Assembly (NCBI GenBank): GCA_004009845.1
Contig: RMBW01000337.1
Coordinates: 1 to 32,729, forward strand
DNA length: 32,729 nucleotides
Source: Davidsoniella eucalypti
Taxonomy: Eukaryota; Ascomycota; Sordariomycetes; Microascales; Ceratocystidaceae
Direction: 5' to 3'
The notes beneath the pieces were generated by a model. The model saw only the letters and a list, made by a program, of their open reading frames with translations, did not search any database and was not told where the DNA came from. The position numbers were made by a program, and so were the translations under genes. This document shows positions 9,714 through 19,246 of the stretch, piece by piece; position 1 is the first letter of the stretch; every line of letters begins with the position of its first letter.

Positions 9714-9892
9714 TGTAAGGGTCTAAGGCCCTGGTTGGTTCGGCTAAGCTTGATCTAAGCCTAAGCAAAACGGTTATAAATAGGGACGTCTTCCCGCCGT
9801 TATTCCAACAGATAATAGTCCTTCTCTCCATCGGCCACAATCTAATCACCCTTTCTAAGATTGTTGGCCTCGTCCCTCCTTAGATCCTCTCA
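9714..9892 (+). repeat. Solo LTR, plus orientation, TSD ggtat
   Basis: It starts TGTAAGGG, ends CTCTCA, is 179 bp long and is flanked by ggtat at 9709-9713 and 9893-9897. It has TATAAATAG and, downstream, ATCGGCCACAA (9830-9840) at the place of the self-priming 11-mer in the other LTRs. It is a fourth chromovirus LTR family with no internal part in this window. Confidence 0.9.
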
Positions 9893-10704
9893 GGTATGAC
9901 TATTCATTGAGTGACTCCAGCTCAGTAAGTATATGAATGTCAACCCTGCTGTAGCTATATATGTTAGATATAGCAAACGCAAGCTATGACTTGATGCACT
10001 TAGCAATAAAATAGCTTATAGTTGGTAAGTAATATATCATTGCTTGTTGTACCACAAGTTGTTAATATTGGAGTGAATAAAGTCCATTATTATGATAAGT
10101 CAAGTGGTAAATTCATTAGTGCTGGTAGATTTCAACTATGTCAAGATATTCCAATATCATTGACCACTAAACATACCGAGTACACCAAGAAGAACTATGA
10201 TGCACTAGACATACTGTCTCTATAATTTCAAGCTTCCAATACAAGTTATCAGCTACATATGAAGCAAGGGTGTTCTATGTATGGAGTTCGAGATCTATCC
10301 ACTGTAGATCGGGCCATTATCACTCGACTAGATTCTAGAAATTACATGGTATTTCATCTGTTCAGACAATAGAGAAATCTTATTGTCAGAAAGAATATAA
10401 TCATCATGATTACCTGGATCACAATGTGGAGATGGTGGCGAGTTGAAGTGGAATCATAATTATCAACTATAAAGAGAAATATGGGAAATATGGCAATCGA
10501 ACTGTATCTTTTTTTTTATGTCTCATGTTATTTGTATTGATATACCAAGTATCATATGACTAAAACTTGATATCTTCTACATGTTATGTATATACTGTTG
10601 CTGCTGTGGCGTGGAAGCTGAACTAATAAACGAAGATATGATTCTGGCATCAACTATGAAAGACGATACCAAGGAGAAGAAGGTTGCTTTTTTTCTACAG
10701 TCTA
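9893..10704. other. No gene recognised
   Basis: AT-rich sequence. A 67-codon open frame at 10022-10225 has no recognisable motif and ordinary noncoding composition. No LTR, RNA gene or transposon end was recognised here. Confidence 0.5.
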
Positions 10705-10885
10705 TGAGACGATATACGAGGAGTTGCAATGAAAACTGGTCGTAAAAGGATGATTCGATTGAGACCGATGAAGGAGAAAGAGAAACTAAGACTAATAATC
10801 GGCGGGAATAGGTCCCTACTTATAGCCGATTCTAGTACTGACAAGGAATGCCTTGGCTAACCTTACTAGGCCTTAGTCTCTTACA
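10705..10885 (-). repeat. Solo LTR of the Chromo-3 family, TSD gtcta
   Basis: It spans TGAGACG to TTACA, 181 bp, with gtcta at 10700-10704 and 10886-10890. It is nearly identical to the Chromo-3 LTR at 27303-27478 but has the final TTACA which that copy lacks. The self-priming 11-mer partner TTGAGACCGAT is at 10759-10769. Confidence 0.92.
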
Positions 10886-11880
10886 GTCTATAGGACAATT
10901 ACACAAACATATTCTGTGAAATGATGACTGTCTTTGAAGTTTATCTAGCTATGAATGAAAATTCCCAACTTTGTACAACCCGAGTCTAGTTACAGTTGTC
11001 TACAATTGCCTAAGTCTTGAATGCCATATCCATGAGCTAAAGTCTTTCATGCAAAGGATGCAGTAATAACAACGATTACAAAGGTTTTCGAATGGCAAAA
11101 AAGTTATATATAATTGCTGTCAATGCTATCTGTCAACTGCTTGCCTCGGCGATAGTAGAGAGCAAGACCGAAATACTTATTTACCTTTTTCACATGGAAA
11201 TCTGTAGATATATAACTCAAGTTGAACCTCATATAGACTAAGCGTTAGTGTTATGAAATAACACTCGCAGACTCTCCGCATGAGGCTTAGGGTTGATACA
11301 CAGCCTCACCTTTCGACTCCGGTGGCAACAATTCCTGCATTGAGGCTAGACTTGATACACAGCCAACACAGCATTGCCTCGAACTTCTGTCCGTAGACCA
11401 GATCCTTCTGTTTTCTTCCTCTCTCGGTTTAACATAAATATCTTGCTTGTTTCTTCCTTTCCTGTTCTCTTCTTTCCTTCCCCTCCAAGCTTACAACTCT
11501 CTGTGTACCTGACCTCCTAGTGCAACCTCCTCTTCTTGTTCCTGTTCTTGTTCTTATCTTTGCTCCTGCTCCTGTCCTGATCTAGTTCCACTTTACTTAA
11601 TTTATTATTCTGTTTATTTCTGATATCCTGAAAACACCAAAATCATCATCGCGTGACTACTCGCCTAGTGATCACTTGTTCCCTTTGAACTCCTGCCTGC
11701 CCGTCCATTACAGTTAGTCCTTCTCGTATGTTTTTAGTAACGTTAAGTATTTTGTTTCAGTGATAATTGACGACTTACGTTTCATTGCAAGTGTCTAGAG
11801 ACTATATAGACATTTGTTGAGCTTAACACGTATGTTCATCAGTTGTTGTTGTGTGGCTGTAGTTCACCTTAGAGCTCTAT
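10886..11880. other. No gene recognised; short direct repeat near 11280-11365
   Basis: A motif of the form GAGGCT(ta)GG/GACTTGATACACAGCC occurs twice about 60 bases apart, at about 11281 and 11343. From 11400 to 11600 the plus strand is pyrimidine-rich (tcttcctct, cctgttcttgttc), as in fungal upstream regions, but no downstream gene follows. Confidence 0.4.
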
Positions 11881-11881
11881 A

Positions 11882-12346
11882 AATATTGTTTATTTCGCTT
11901 GTATATAGCTGCTCTATATGCCGGTATCAACATTATTGAAAGACAATACTGGAGAACATCAGAGCACATATATAATGATAGATAGAGTGATTAGGAATTG
12001 AGTTGATCTTGGAATTAACATATCACTGTAGTTGTATATACAATCCTCTTCTCTTGACTCCTCAGTTAAAACAATAATATGGCCACCTTTATATAGAATA
12101 CTATGCTACCTTGTATTGATGAATTTGCAAAGGTATATAACAGTGTGGCTTGAATCATAGAAGTTCGAAAGTTTCGTTTTGCATTTGATACAATATTGAT
12201 GCTGTAATGTATACCAACAATATTAGTATCATTATGTATCAGAACCTTTCAGGCTATACCAATTGCAATAATGTTGCCTTGAACATTAAGAGACACTATA
12301 GAGTAATACGACTTGTATTCACTATGCCAGTAGTCATAGCTAGCTA
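11882..12346. repeat. 465-bp duplication, first copy, ends at an N
   Basis: This stretch recurs at 12348-12811, with one clear difference that I see: TATCAACATT versus TATCACACATT. The copies are separated only by the N at 12347. The likeliest reading is two overlapping contig ends joined without merging. Confidence 0.85.
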
Positions 12347-12347
12347 N

Positions 12348-12811
12348 AATATTGTTTATTTCGCTTGTATATAGCTGCTCTATATGCCGGTATCACACAT
12401 TATTGAAAGACAATACTGGAGAACATCAGAGCACATATATAATGATAGATAGAGTGATTAGGAATTGAGTTGATCTTGGAATTAACATATCACTGTAGTT
12501 GTATATACAATCCTCTTCTCTTGACTCCTCAGTTAAAACAATAATATGGCCACCTTTATATAGAATACTATGCTACCTTGTATTGATGAATTTGCAAAGG
12601 TATATAACAGTGTGGCTTGAATCATAGAAGTTCGAAAGTTTCGTTTTGCATTTGATACAATATTGATGCTGTAATGTATACCAACAATATTAGTATCATT
12701 ATGTATCAGAACCTTTCAGGCTATACCAATTGCAATAATGTTGCCTTGAACATTAAGAGACACTATAGAGTAATACGACTTGTATTCACTATGCCAGTAG
12801 TCATAGCTAGC
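12348..12811. repeat. 465-bp duplication, second copy, starts after the N
   Basis: Repeats 11882-12346 almost exactly and then continues into unique sequence. A 93-codon open frame at 12674-12955 begins in this copy but shows no recognisable domain. Confidence 0.85.
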
Positions 12812-13527
12812 TACATACCCTACTATAAAATAATGTATATGGCTAGGTTTTTAGTAACTACGTTTTACTTGGTGATATCAGAAGTCCCAACTTTTGTTAT
12901 CGGCACAATTTTGACACCAGACAGTGAGTATGTGACAAATATTTCCATCACTTGAGTCCTTGCCAAACTCTGCAATGATAATATCAAAATACTTGATACA
13001 CTTGATGTTCCTAAATCAACTTCTATTTGATTAAGCCATCTCTAAACTCAAAGCTAGGTTGACTTCTCTCAATCCCTCATCCTTCAATTTCAATCATAAA
13101 CAACCCACGGCTTGCGAAAATGTTTCTTAGGTCATTTGATCATGATGATTTATAAACCGGGGGCAAACTAAACAGACACTCCTGCCACAGAACAAATGAA
13201 CAAAGTACAGAATCATTACGTATTGGTAATAAAATGAGAAAGGGCCATCTTGTCACAGCTAACCAAAAGATCTCTTGATATCGGTAATACAGTTCAGCTT
13301 GTTTTAGCTAAGAGCTTTGGATCCTTCTCTTTTCATGTTAAAAAAAGAGTTAAGTCTACTTGGGGATTAAAAAAGATCAATATATTCAAGTACCCGCAAT
13401 TGACTAGATAGAACAAGTATATTCTACAAGCGGGATTCAAATAGATCATAAGTTTCTATAATCTGAGTACTAATTAGTATAAATGTCTCTGGAATTTTCT
13501 ATATTGTCATCATGGTTAGCCGTTCAT
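12812..13527. other. No gene recognised
   Basis: Unique AT-rich sequence between the duplication and a solo LTR. I found no coding motif, transposon end or structured RNA. Confidence 0.4.
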
Positions 13528-13704
13528 TGACACGAACTAGATGAGGCAGTGGAAAGCAATCTAGTAGAAAAGACTTGATTGATACCGATGAAGGAGAAGG
13601 GCTAATATCTGTTGGAATACGGCGGGAATAGGTCCCTATTTATAGCCGTTTATCTGACTAGGTAAATACCTAGACAAATACCAACTGGGCCTTAGCCCGT
13701 GACA
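13528..13704 (-). repeat. Solo LTR of the Chromo-1 family, TSD ttcat
   Basis: It spans TGACACG to GTGACA, 177 bp, flanked by ttcat at 13523-13527 and 13705-13709. It aligns with the Chromo-1 LTR at 3615-3793, including TTGATACCGAT (13579-13589), the self-priming partner of that family. Confidence 0.92.
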
Positions 13705-14318
13705 TTCATCAGGTTGGGTCTTCACACCGAGCTTGCTCACCGCTACGTCGGTGTGTATTTATCAAAGTTGAAACAATAATCCTCATCACCAAATTAATCA
13801 CCCCTTCGGTCTTATCACTATCCTAATAATTCTATATGGAAATTGAGGTAAACTTGGTATCAAGAACAATGCAACCTCATTTATTACTTAACCATTATTG
13901 AGTAACTGTATATAATGCTATCTACACGGTATTTTAGCAGTAACAGGTACGTCTGGGCCATGACGGTTTGTCGACATGTTACCAACAGGAAAACTATTGC
14001 CTTATTTGTCTGCAACCTACAGAATCTTGGCTATATCAGCAACTATTGCATTCTCTCAGCCTACCTCAAGCTTATGTGAGACATCGGATAGTGTATTCGA
14101 GCAACACTCAAATTTGTAACCAATTCCGAGTAAAAATTACCACTTTAAGGAATAAAAGTATTAAATACTTACAGTTAGTATGTTTTTTTTTCATCTAAAA
14201 CTTTAAATTTGCAATATAACAAATATAGTATCACAACACATTCTTAGTAAGCGAAATCATAGAAAGTTACCATTTCTACATCAACTTTAGCCAATGACGC
14301 ATTTAGATAAGCTTAAAT
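13705..14318. other. No gene recognised
   Basis: AT-rich sequence leading to the inverted GGTATTATTCGG terminus. A 76-codon open frame at 13968-14198 lacks any recognisable motif. Confidence 0.4.
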
Positions 14319-14385
14319 GAGTTGAATTAAAGGACAAGGCCTCCGCCCTCTTATTAGCTATCAACTGCCACCCGAATAATACCAC
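14290..14385 (-). repeat. Inverted GGTATTATTCGG repeat terminus
   Basis: The minus strand reads GGTGGTATTATTCGGGTGGC, then a subterminal part (CAGTTGATAGCTAA, AAGAGGGCGGAGG) that matches the start of copy A (TGTTGACAGCTAA, AAGAGGGCGAGGG). TCATTGGC lies about 90 bases in, as TGATTGG does in copies A and B. It is either the far inverted end of one of those copies or the end of a third copy. Confidence 0.6.
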
Positions 14386-15129
14386 CTGGTTCTCCAAGGG
14401 CCATTAGGGTCTCTCGATGTCTAACGATCCACTAAGTCAGATCCACAATAAGACGTAAAATTAAAATAAATAAATAGAGCAAAAAAATTAAAGCAAAAAA
14501 ATTAAATACAAAACAGATACAAAAAATCCACAAAAAGAACTCCCTGGAGCTACTATTCAGTGAGCCTCCAGGAGACTGGCAATCATGGCGGTTGAAAAAT
14601 GGAAACGGAAATACTAGTTATTGACAGAAATAGTTAATCATATGTATAATTAGGCATTCGGACATTGTGAAGTGCATGTGTCACCTTTCTACAAATCATA
14701 ACATGACTTAAACAAAGTGGCGATGTAGGGTTTGACTAACAACCCTGTGTCTTTCCTCCCCATTATTATGACCCAGCTCTTGAATAATCTCTAAACTAGT
14801 TGTATGTAAAATCTTCAAATCTTCTTCTCGATATATGATGGCTTTAATCTATAAATTTAATTTGTCTCTGGGCTAGGTACTTTCATCGTGAAATTAAGAG
14901 CCAAAAAACCCAAAAAGAACCAAGCAAAACACTACTTGCCTTTTCCGACGCCTCAATCTCTCTGGGGTTTTATAACATTTTCGACTGTTTGTCTCCTCTG
15001 AACAACATTCTAATTTGTATCTATGTCAAAAGTGTATGTCTCAATCTGGAAGTCCTAAGTGAGAAATGATAGTCTAAAAGAAGATTGTTGGCCTTGTTAG
15101 ACATAAATATGGCCATCATATCTTTACGG
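14386..15129. other. No gene recognised
   Basis: Sequence between the inverted terminus and the Chromo-2 target site. No coding motif seen. Confidence 0.4.
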
Positions 15130-15134
15130 TTAAA

Positions 15135-15313
15135 TGAGACGATATACGAGGATTTGCGAGGAAAAATGGTCGTAAAGATGAATTGAATTGAGACCGATGA
15201 GGGAGAAAGAGAAACTAAGACTAAACTACGAGGGAATCGGTCCCTATTTATGTCAAAGTCAAGTAGGGCCAAGGCATGACTTGGCCAATACTGATGGGCC
15301 TTAGACCCTTACA
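15135..15313 (-). repeat. 3' LTR of Chromo-2 (179 bp)
   Basis: Identical by eye to 21514-21692. It is bounded by TG and CA and flanked on the left by ttaaa. Confidence 0.96.
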
Positions 15314-15330
15314 ATAGTCTCCCCCCCACC
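15314..15330 (-). promoter_or_regulatory. Polypurine tract, Chromo-2
   Basis: The minus strand reads GGTGGGGGGGAGACTAT directly against the 3' LTR, the expected place for the primer of plus-strand DNA synthesis. Confidence 0.75.
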
Positions 15331-15601
15331 GGCAGAAAAAAAATTACTAATTTTACAACAAAAACCCATAAAAACTCCTTCAAACAACCAATACAATATG
15401 ACAAATAACAGAAAACAAGATGAGCCATGGTAACAATCCAATAAAACAAAAATAACACTTTCCAAACAGGGTAAAGATACCGGAAGCGGTAGGCGCCAGG
15501 GGGCGCAAGCGGTCGTCGTGGCGCAGTGGTCTGCGGCATAGCCTCCAGCGGGGAGGATTGCGTGTGTCGAGGGTCACGCCATAGCCCTTGTCGGATTTGC
15601 T
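15331..15601 (-). other. Chromo-2 3' untranslated region
   Basis: Between the chromodomain stop and the polypurine tract the minus strand is T-rich near its end. Open frames here encode hydrophobic stretches, best explained by U-rich untranslated RNA rather than by a protein. Confidence 0.5.
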
Positions 15602-16213
15602 CTACGACAATAACCAGGCAGAGTACAGAGACTGGACAGTGACATCCCAGTTCTTCTTGGTTTTCTCCGTGAAGATGCGCCAGGCAACAGTGTCTTCCAC
15701 ATGTTCCAGGGGTTCCCACGTCGCATCTTGGTAGCCTAGCCATTTGACGAGGGCTTGCTTGTGACCTCGGGAAGTGCGCTGTTTCAATATTGCCTCCACC
15801 CTGTACTCACCAGCCTCCAATGAGGGGTCCTCAAGCGCTTCCCTAGCCGTGATTGCGACAGGCTCATCGTCCTGAATCTCCTGAGATGGCAAGGGGTTGT
15901 TTGGGGCGCGTCGGATGAGGCTTACATGAAAGACTGGGTGAATATCCGAGGGTACGTTCAGGCGAACGTTATGGCTGCCTACAACTTCCAGGACAGTGTA
16001 CCGTCTAGCTAGCCAGTCTAGCTTCTTTGAAGGCCTTTCCGTAGTCAGGTGCTTCGTGTTTAGGTAAACTAGGTCTCCTACTTTGAAACTTTCAGAGGGC
16101 TGGCGAAGACGGTTAGCACTGTTCTCCTGGTGTTCTTGGGCGGCCGCCATGGCGACAATAGCGAACTGGGTAGCATCACTTAGCTTTGCTAACCAATCCT
16201 GGGCCCCGCGCAC
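15602..16213 (-). pseudogene. Chromo-2 integrase C-terminus with GPY/F region and chromodomain
   Basis: This last part of Pol has the GPY/F-like region at residues about 42-101 (FKVGDLVYLNTKHL, then HPVFHVSLIRR) and a chromodomain at about 136-183. The aromatic cage residues Tyr137, Trp158 and Tyr161 are present, in EYRVEAIL and VKWLGYQDATWEPLE. In chromoviruses this module directs integration to chromatin carrying particular histone marks, commonly H3K9 methylation. It is separated from the catalytic core by a frame change near 16335, so it is annotated as broken. Confidence 0.9.
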
Positions 16214-16324
16214 TGGACTTATTCGAGGCTGGGGGCCCTTGTACAGATGGTTCGATAATGTCGACGTTAAAACCGTGGGTCATGAAGAAAGGAGAGAGGC
16301 CTGTAGCGGAAGAGATCCTGTTGT

Positions 16325-16618
16325 TTAGGGCGAGTTGCGCTTGGGCAGCAAGGAGGCCCAGTCGTCCTGGGCGAAGGAACAGAAATTGCGCAGGTATGTC
16401 TCAATCTCCTGATTACTGCGTTCTTGGCTGCCATCCGTCTGAGGATGGAACGCTGTGGACAGGCGACGCTGAATGCCGAATCGGCGACATACTTCTCCCC
16501 AGAATAATTGAGCAAATTGAGGCCCTCTGTCGGAGACGATTGCTTGAGGAAAACCGTGGTGCGAGAAAACATGGATTAGCAAGGCTTCAGCGGTGGCTTG
16601 TGCGGTTGTAGACGACAT
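16325..16618 (-). pseudogene. Chromo-2 integrase catalytic core, second part
   Basis: This frame carries AIVSDRGPQF, the second Asp of the DDE centre, and HPQTDGSQERSNQEIETYLR, which holds the catalytic Glu. It continues the core begun in the 16576-18069 frame after a one-base change near 16615, and is cut again near 16335, after which LNNRISSATG continues in another frame toward the chromodomain part. Confidence 0.88.
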
Positions 16619-18069
16619 GGGATCAGGATCTGGGACTTAGACAGGCGGTCGGTGACACCCAGAATGGAAGTATAGCCTGAAGAGGTAGGTAGTGGGCCAA
16701 TAAAGTCCATTGCTAGTTCAGCCCAGGGTCTAGACGGTACTGGCAGAGGTTTCAATAGACCGCGCTTCTGCTCTCGCCAGATCTTGCTCTTGCCGCAAGA
16801 GGAGCAGTTGGACACGAATTGTCGGACGTCGTTAGTCAGGCCAGGCCAGGCATACTCGCGCGATACAAGATCACGAGTGATTGCTCTTCCTGGGTGTCCG
16901 GCCAGAGTAGAGTCGTGAGTCTGCTGGATGATTTTGGTTCTCAGGGGTTCGTAATATGGGACCCAAAGTCTATCACGCCAGCGCAGCAGTCCGTCTTGGT
17001 CAACCTTACACTCGCTCATCTGCCATTGCAGACCCCAGTCGGCGGGGAACGAGCGAGCTTCATCTCGTACGAATTTACGAGCCAGCCACCAGCGGTTATT
17101 ATTGGCAAGGGCTTGGTTCCATAGGTCAGTCATCTCGGGGTCAGCGAAAGGGGATGGTACTACTTCTCTAGTTGCGTTATCGTCAGTCGGCGCATCCTTG
17201 TCTGGCTCCTGAGCCCAAACTGCGCCGATTACTACCAGGTCATTGCTCGACTCACTCTTCTCGAGGAGTTGGTGCACACGACTAGCCAGCCTATCGTCCT
17301 TTTCGTCGGCTGGCATGTCCTGGTCCCTTCTTGAAAGGGCGTCTGGTACGATTTGCTCGGTGCCTGGGCGGTGGCGCAGGCAGAAGCTAAAGTCAGAGAG
17401 CTCATATCCCCAGCGACGCTGTCTCTCGGCAAGCGTTCTCTTGGTGCGAAAGTACTCCAGGTTGCGGTGGTCAGTCCACACCACAAAATCAACCCCTAGG
17501 AGGAAATGGCGCCATTCTCGAATGGACCAGTAAATAGCCAACATCTCCTTGTCGTGAATCGGGTAATTGGCTTCCGGGGGAGTAAGTTTGCGCGAGAGGA
17601 AGGCGATGGGGTGCATAAGGCCATCATCGCCTCGCTGGGATAATTCTGCTCCTAAGGCGTAACCAGACGAGTCGGCGGTCAGTACAGTTTCTTTCAGGGG
17701 GTCAAAAGGAGTCAGAACAGGGGGAGTAAGGAAGGCTTTCTTAACTTCGGCAAAAGAGTGAGCGCAGGCATCAGACCATACGAAAGGGGTGTCCTTCTTG
17801 GTTAACCCTACCAGAGGCGCCATTAATTCTGACAGTCGAGGCACAAAATCTCTGTAGAAATTCACGAAGCCAATAAACCCGCGTAAACCTTTCAATGTCG
17901 TAGGTGGTTTCCATTCACGAATCGCTAGGGTTTTCTCGGGGTCAGCCTTGATACCAATACCTGGGCCGACTATGAATCCGAGGAACTTAATCTCCTTAGC
18001 CAGAAAGTGACACTTGCGCAAGTCGAGTTGCAGGCCGGCGAGATCGAGTGCGTGGACAATTTCGAGCAC
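16576..18069 (-). pseudogene. Chromo-2 Pol: RT thumb, RNase H, integrase N-terminus
   Basis: A 497-residue frame. Residues 1-100 are the RT end and connection (GLRGFIGFVNFYRDF, KKDTPFVWSD). RNase H runs from about 128 to 245 with LTADSSGYALG, DKEMLAI, WTDHRNLEYF and PDALSRR, which supply its acidic residues. The integrase zinc domain is H385, H392, C422, C425 (CSSCGKSK), followed by LAMDFIGPL with the first catalytic Asp at 455. The frame starts late because an indel near 18085 separates it from the YIDD part, and ends early at an indel near 16615. In an intact copy all this belongs to one Pol polyprotein. Confidence 0.93.
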
Positions 18070-18142
18070 TAACTTCCTGTGCTCTCCTCAGTACCACTGG
18101 AGTAAATGTCCACATCGTCAATGTAGGCGCTGCAGCTGATGC

Positions 18143-19246
18143 CTAGCCATTTCCGAAGGACCGAATTGATGTAACGCTGGAAAGCGCAGGGGCATTAGTC
18201 AAACCGAAAGGGATCACGTTCCATTCGAAGGCCCCTAGGGGAGTCCGAAATGCGGTTAACTCCTCATAGCCAGGGGCTATACGAATGCGATGGAACGCCG
18301 CAATGACATCTACCTTGGACACCCACTTGGCTTCCGAAATTTGCCGCAGGGTGTCATGGATAAGGGGTAAGGGGTATGAGTCCTTTTTGGAAATAGCGTT
18401 GACTGCGCGGTAGTCCACGCAGAAACGAATTCCACCTCCAGGTTTCTTTACAAATAGCACTGGAGAGCCCACTTCAGACTTTGTGTCCTTTATCCATTTA
18501 GTAGCCAGTAGTTCCGTCAGCGTCTTCTGCATCACCAACAACTCTGCGCGAGACAACGGGTACAACGATTGTATAGGTAACGTCTTTCCCTCCAGCAGCT
18601 CGATCTTCAAGTCCACTCCAGGCCGGTGCGGCGGGAGGTCCTTGGACGCTTTTGCCTCGAAGGCAGAGGCTACGGGTCTTAACCATTCAGGCAGTGGAGG
18701 TCTCTCCTGTTCCTTTTGCGCTAATGCTCTGTTGACGTCCTCTAGTGTAATCCGGTAGATGGCGAGGTCGTCGTCGTTGTCGCAGAGCTTGTGGAATTCG
18801 TCAGGTGTCAGTTCTTCGGCCGTAGGGACTTCAATTTGTCCGGAACGAGGGTGCAAGTGCACGTCGTGGTTAATGAGCCAGCGTTGACCGAGTATCAGGT
18901 CTTCGGTCTGGCCGGGGACGACGTAGGCCCATATGTCCTCGTGGTGGTCGGGCAAGTATAGTGTAAACTGAGCGATTTGTGTAATGACGGGGGGACTGGT
19001 TTGAGATGCGGCTAGAGACACCTTACGAGGTTCGATGGGTAATGTCTTCGTTGCGTAGGCGAGTAGGCGCGGGGGCACGACGGCGAGGCAGAGACAGCCA
19101 CTGTCGACGAGAGCCTTCGTAGAAAAAGTATTCATAGATAAATCTAGATACGTTCCCTTAGCTCCCATCTCTAATCTAACTATCTGTTCGCCTTCCATCG
19201 TATCCTCCTTACCAGGGCGCGACTTGTCCTGGTCACCTAAAAATCC
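18143..19246 (-). pseudogene. Chromo-2 Pol: protease and RT fingers/palm
   Basis: The frame is -1 to Gag and open from the slippery site at 19246. Its first residues, GFLGDQDKSRP, lie before the first ATG (19198) and are conserved in Chromo-1 and Chromo-3. The protease has ALVDSGCLCLAV (D-S-G active site) and LILGQRWL. RT begins around SLYPLS, with PVLFVKKPGGGIRFCVDYRA, DSYPLPLIHDTLRQI, WVSKVDVIAAFHRIRIAPG and VIPFGLTNAPA. An indel near 18185 breaks the frame just before the catalytic YIDD, which is encoded at about 18107-18131 in the next frame; another indel near 18085 follows. Confidence 0.93.
19211..19246 (-). promoter_or_regulatory. Candidate -1 frameshift signal, Chromo-2 Gag-Pol
   Basis: Minus strand: GGATTTT (19240-19246), then a 6-nt spacer beginning with the Gag stop TAG (19237-19239), then a hairpin at 19211-19233 with arms ACCAGG and CCTGGT and an 11-nt loop ACAAGTCGCGC. 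In frame the heptamer reads G GAT TTT. The same layout recurs in Chromo-1 and Chromo-3. Confidence 0.8.

Noticed and set aside
10022..10225. 67-codon open frame
   Set aside because: Length is within chance expectation, with no motif, no promoter context and no second copy to compare.
12674..12955. 93-codon open frame next to the N
   Set aside because: Starts inside the probable assembly duplication; no domain and no support for a start.
3926..14385. A single 10-kb DNA transposon bounded by the inverted GGTATTATTCGG termini
   Set aside because: The ends differ in sequence, no matching target duplication was found (the RT fragment does not resume after 14385), and no transposase is recognisable between them.
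15309..15743. Hydrophobic open frame as a possible envelope-like protein of Chromo-2
   Set aside because: It overlaps the chromodomain in another frame and its hydrophobic part is a reading of a T-rich 3' untranslated region; no signal peptide and no counterpart was found in the other elements.
19198..19236. Pol translated from its own ATG after the Gag stop
   Set aside because: The -1 frame upstream of that ATG is open and conserved in all three elements, and Chromo-1 lacks the ATG at this place, so frameshifting explains the data better.
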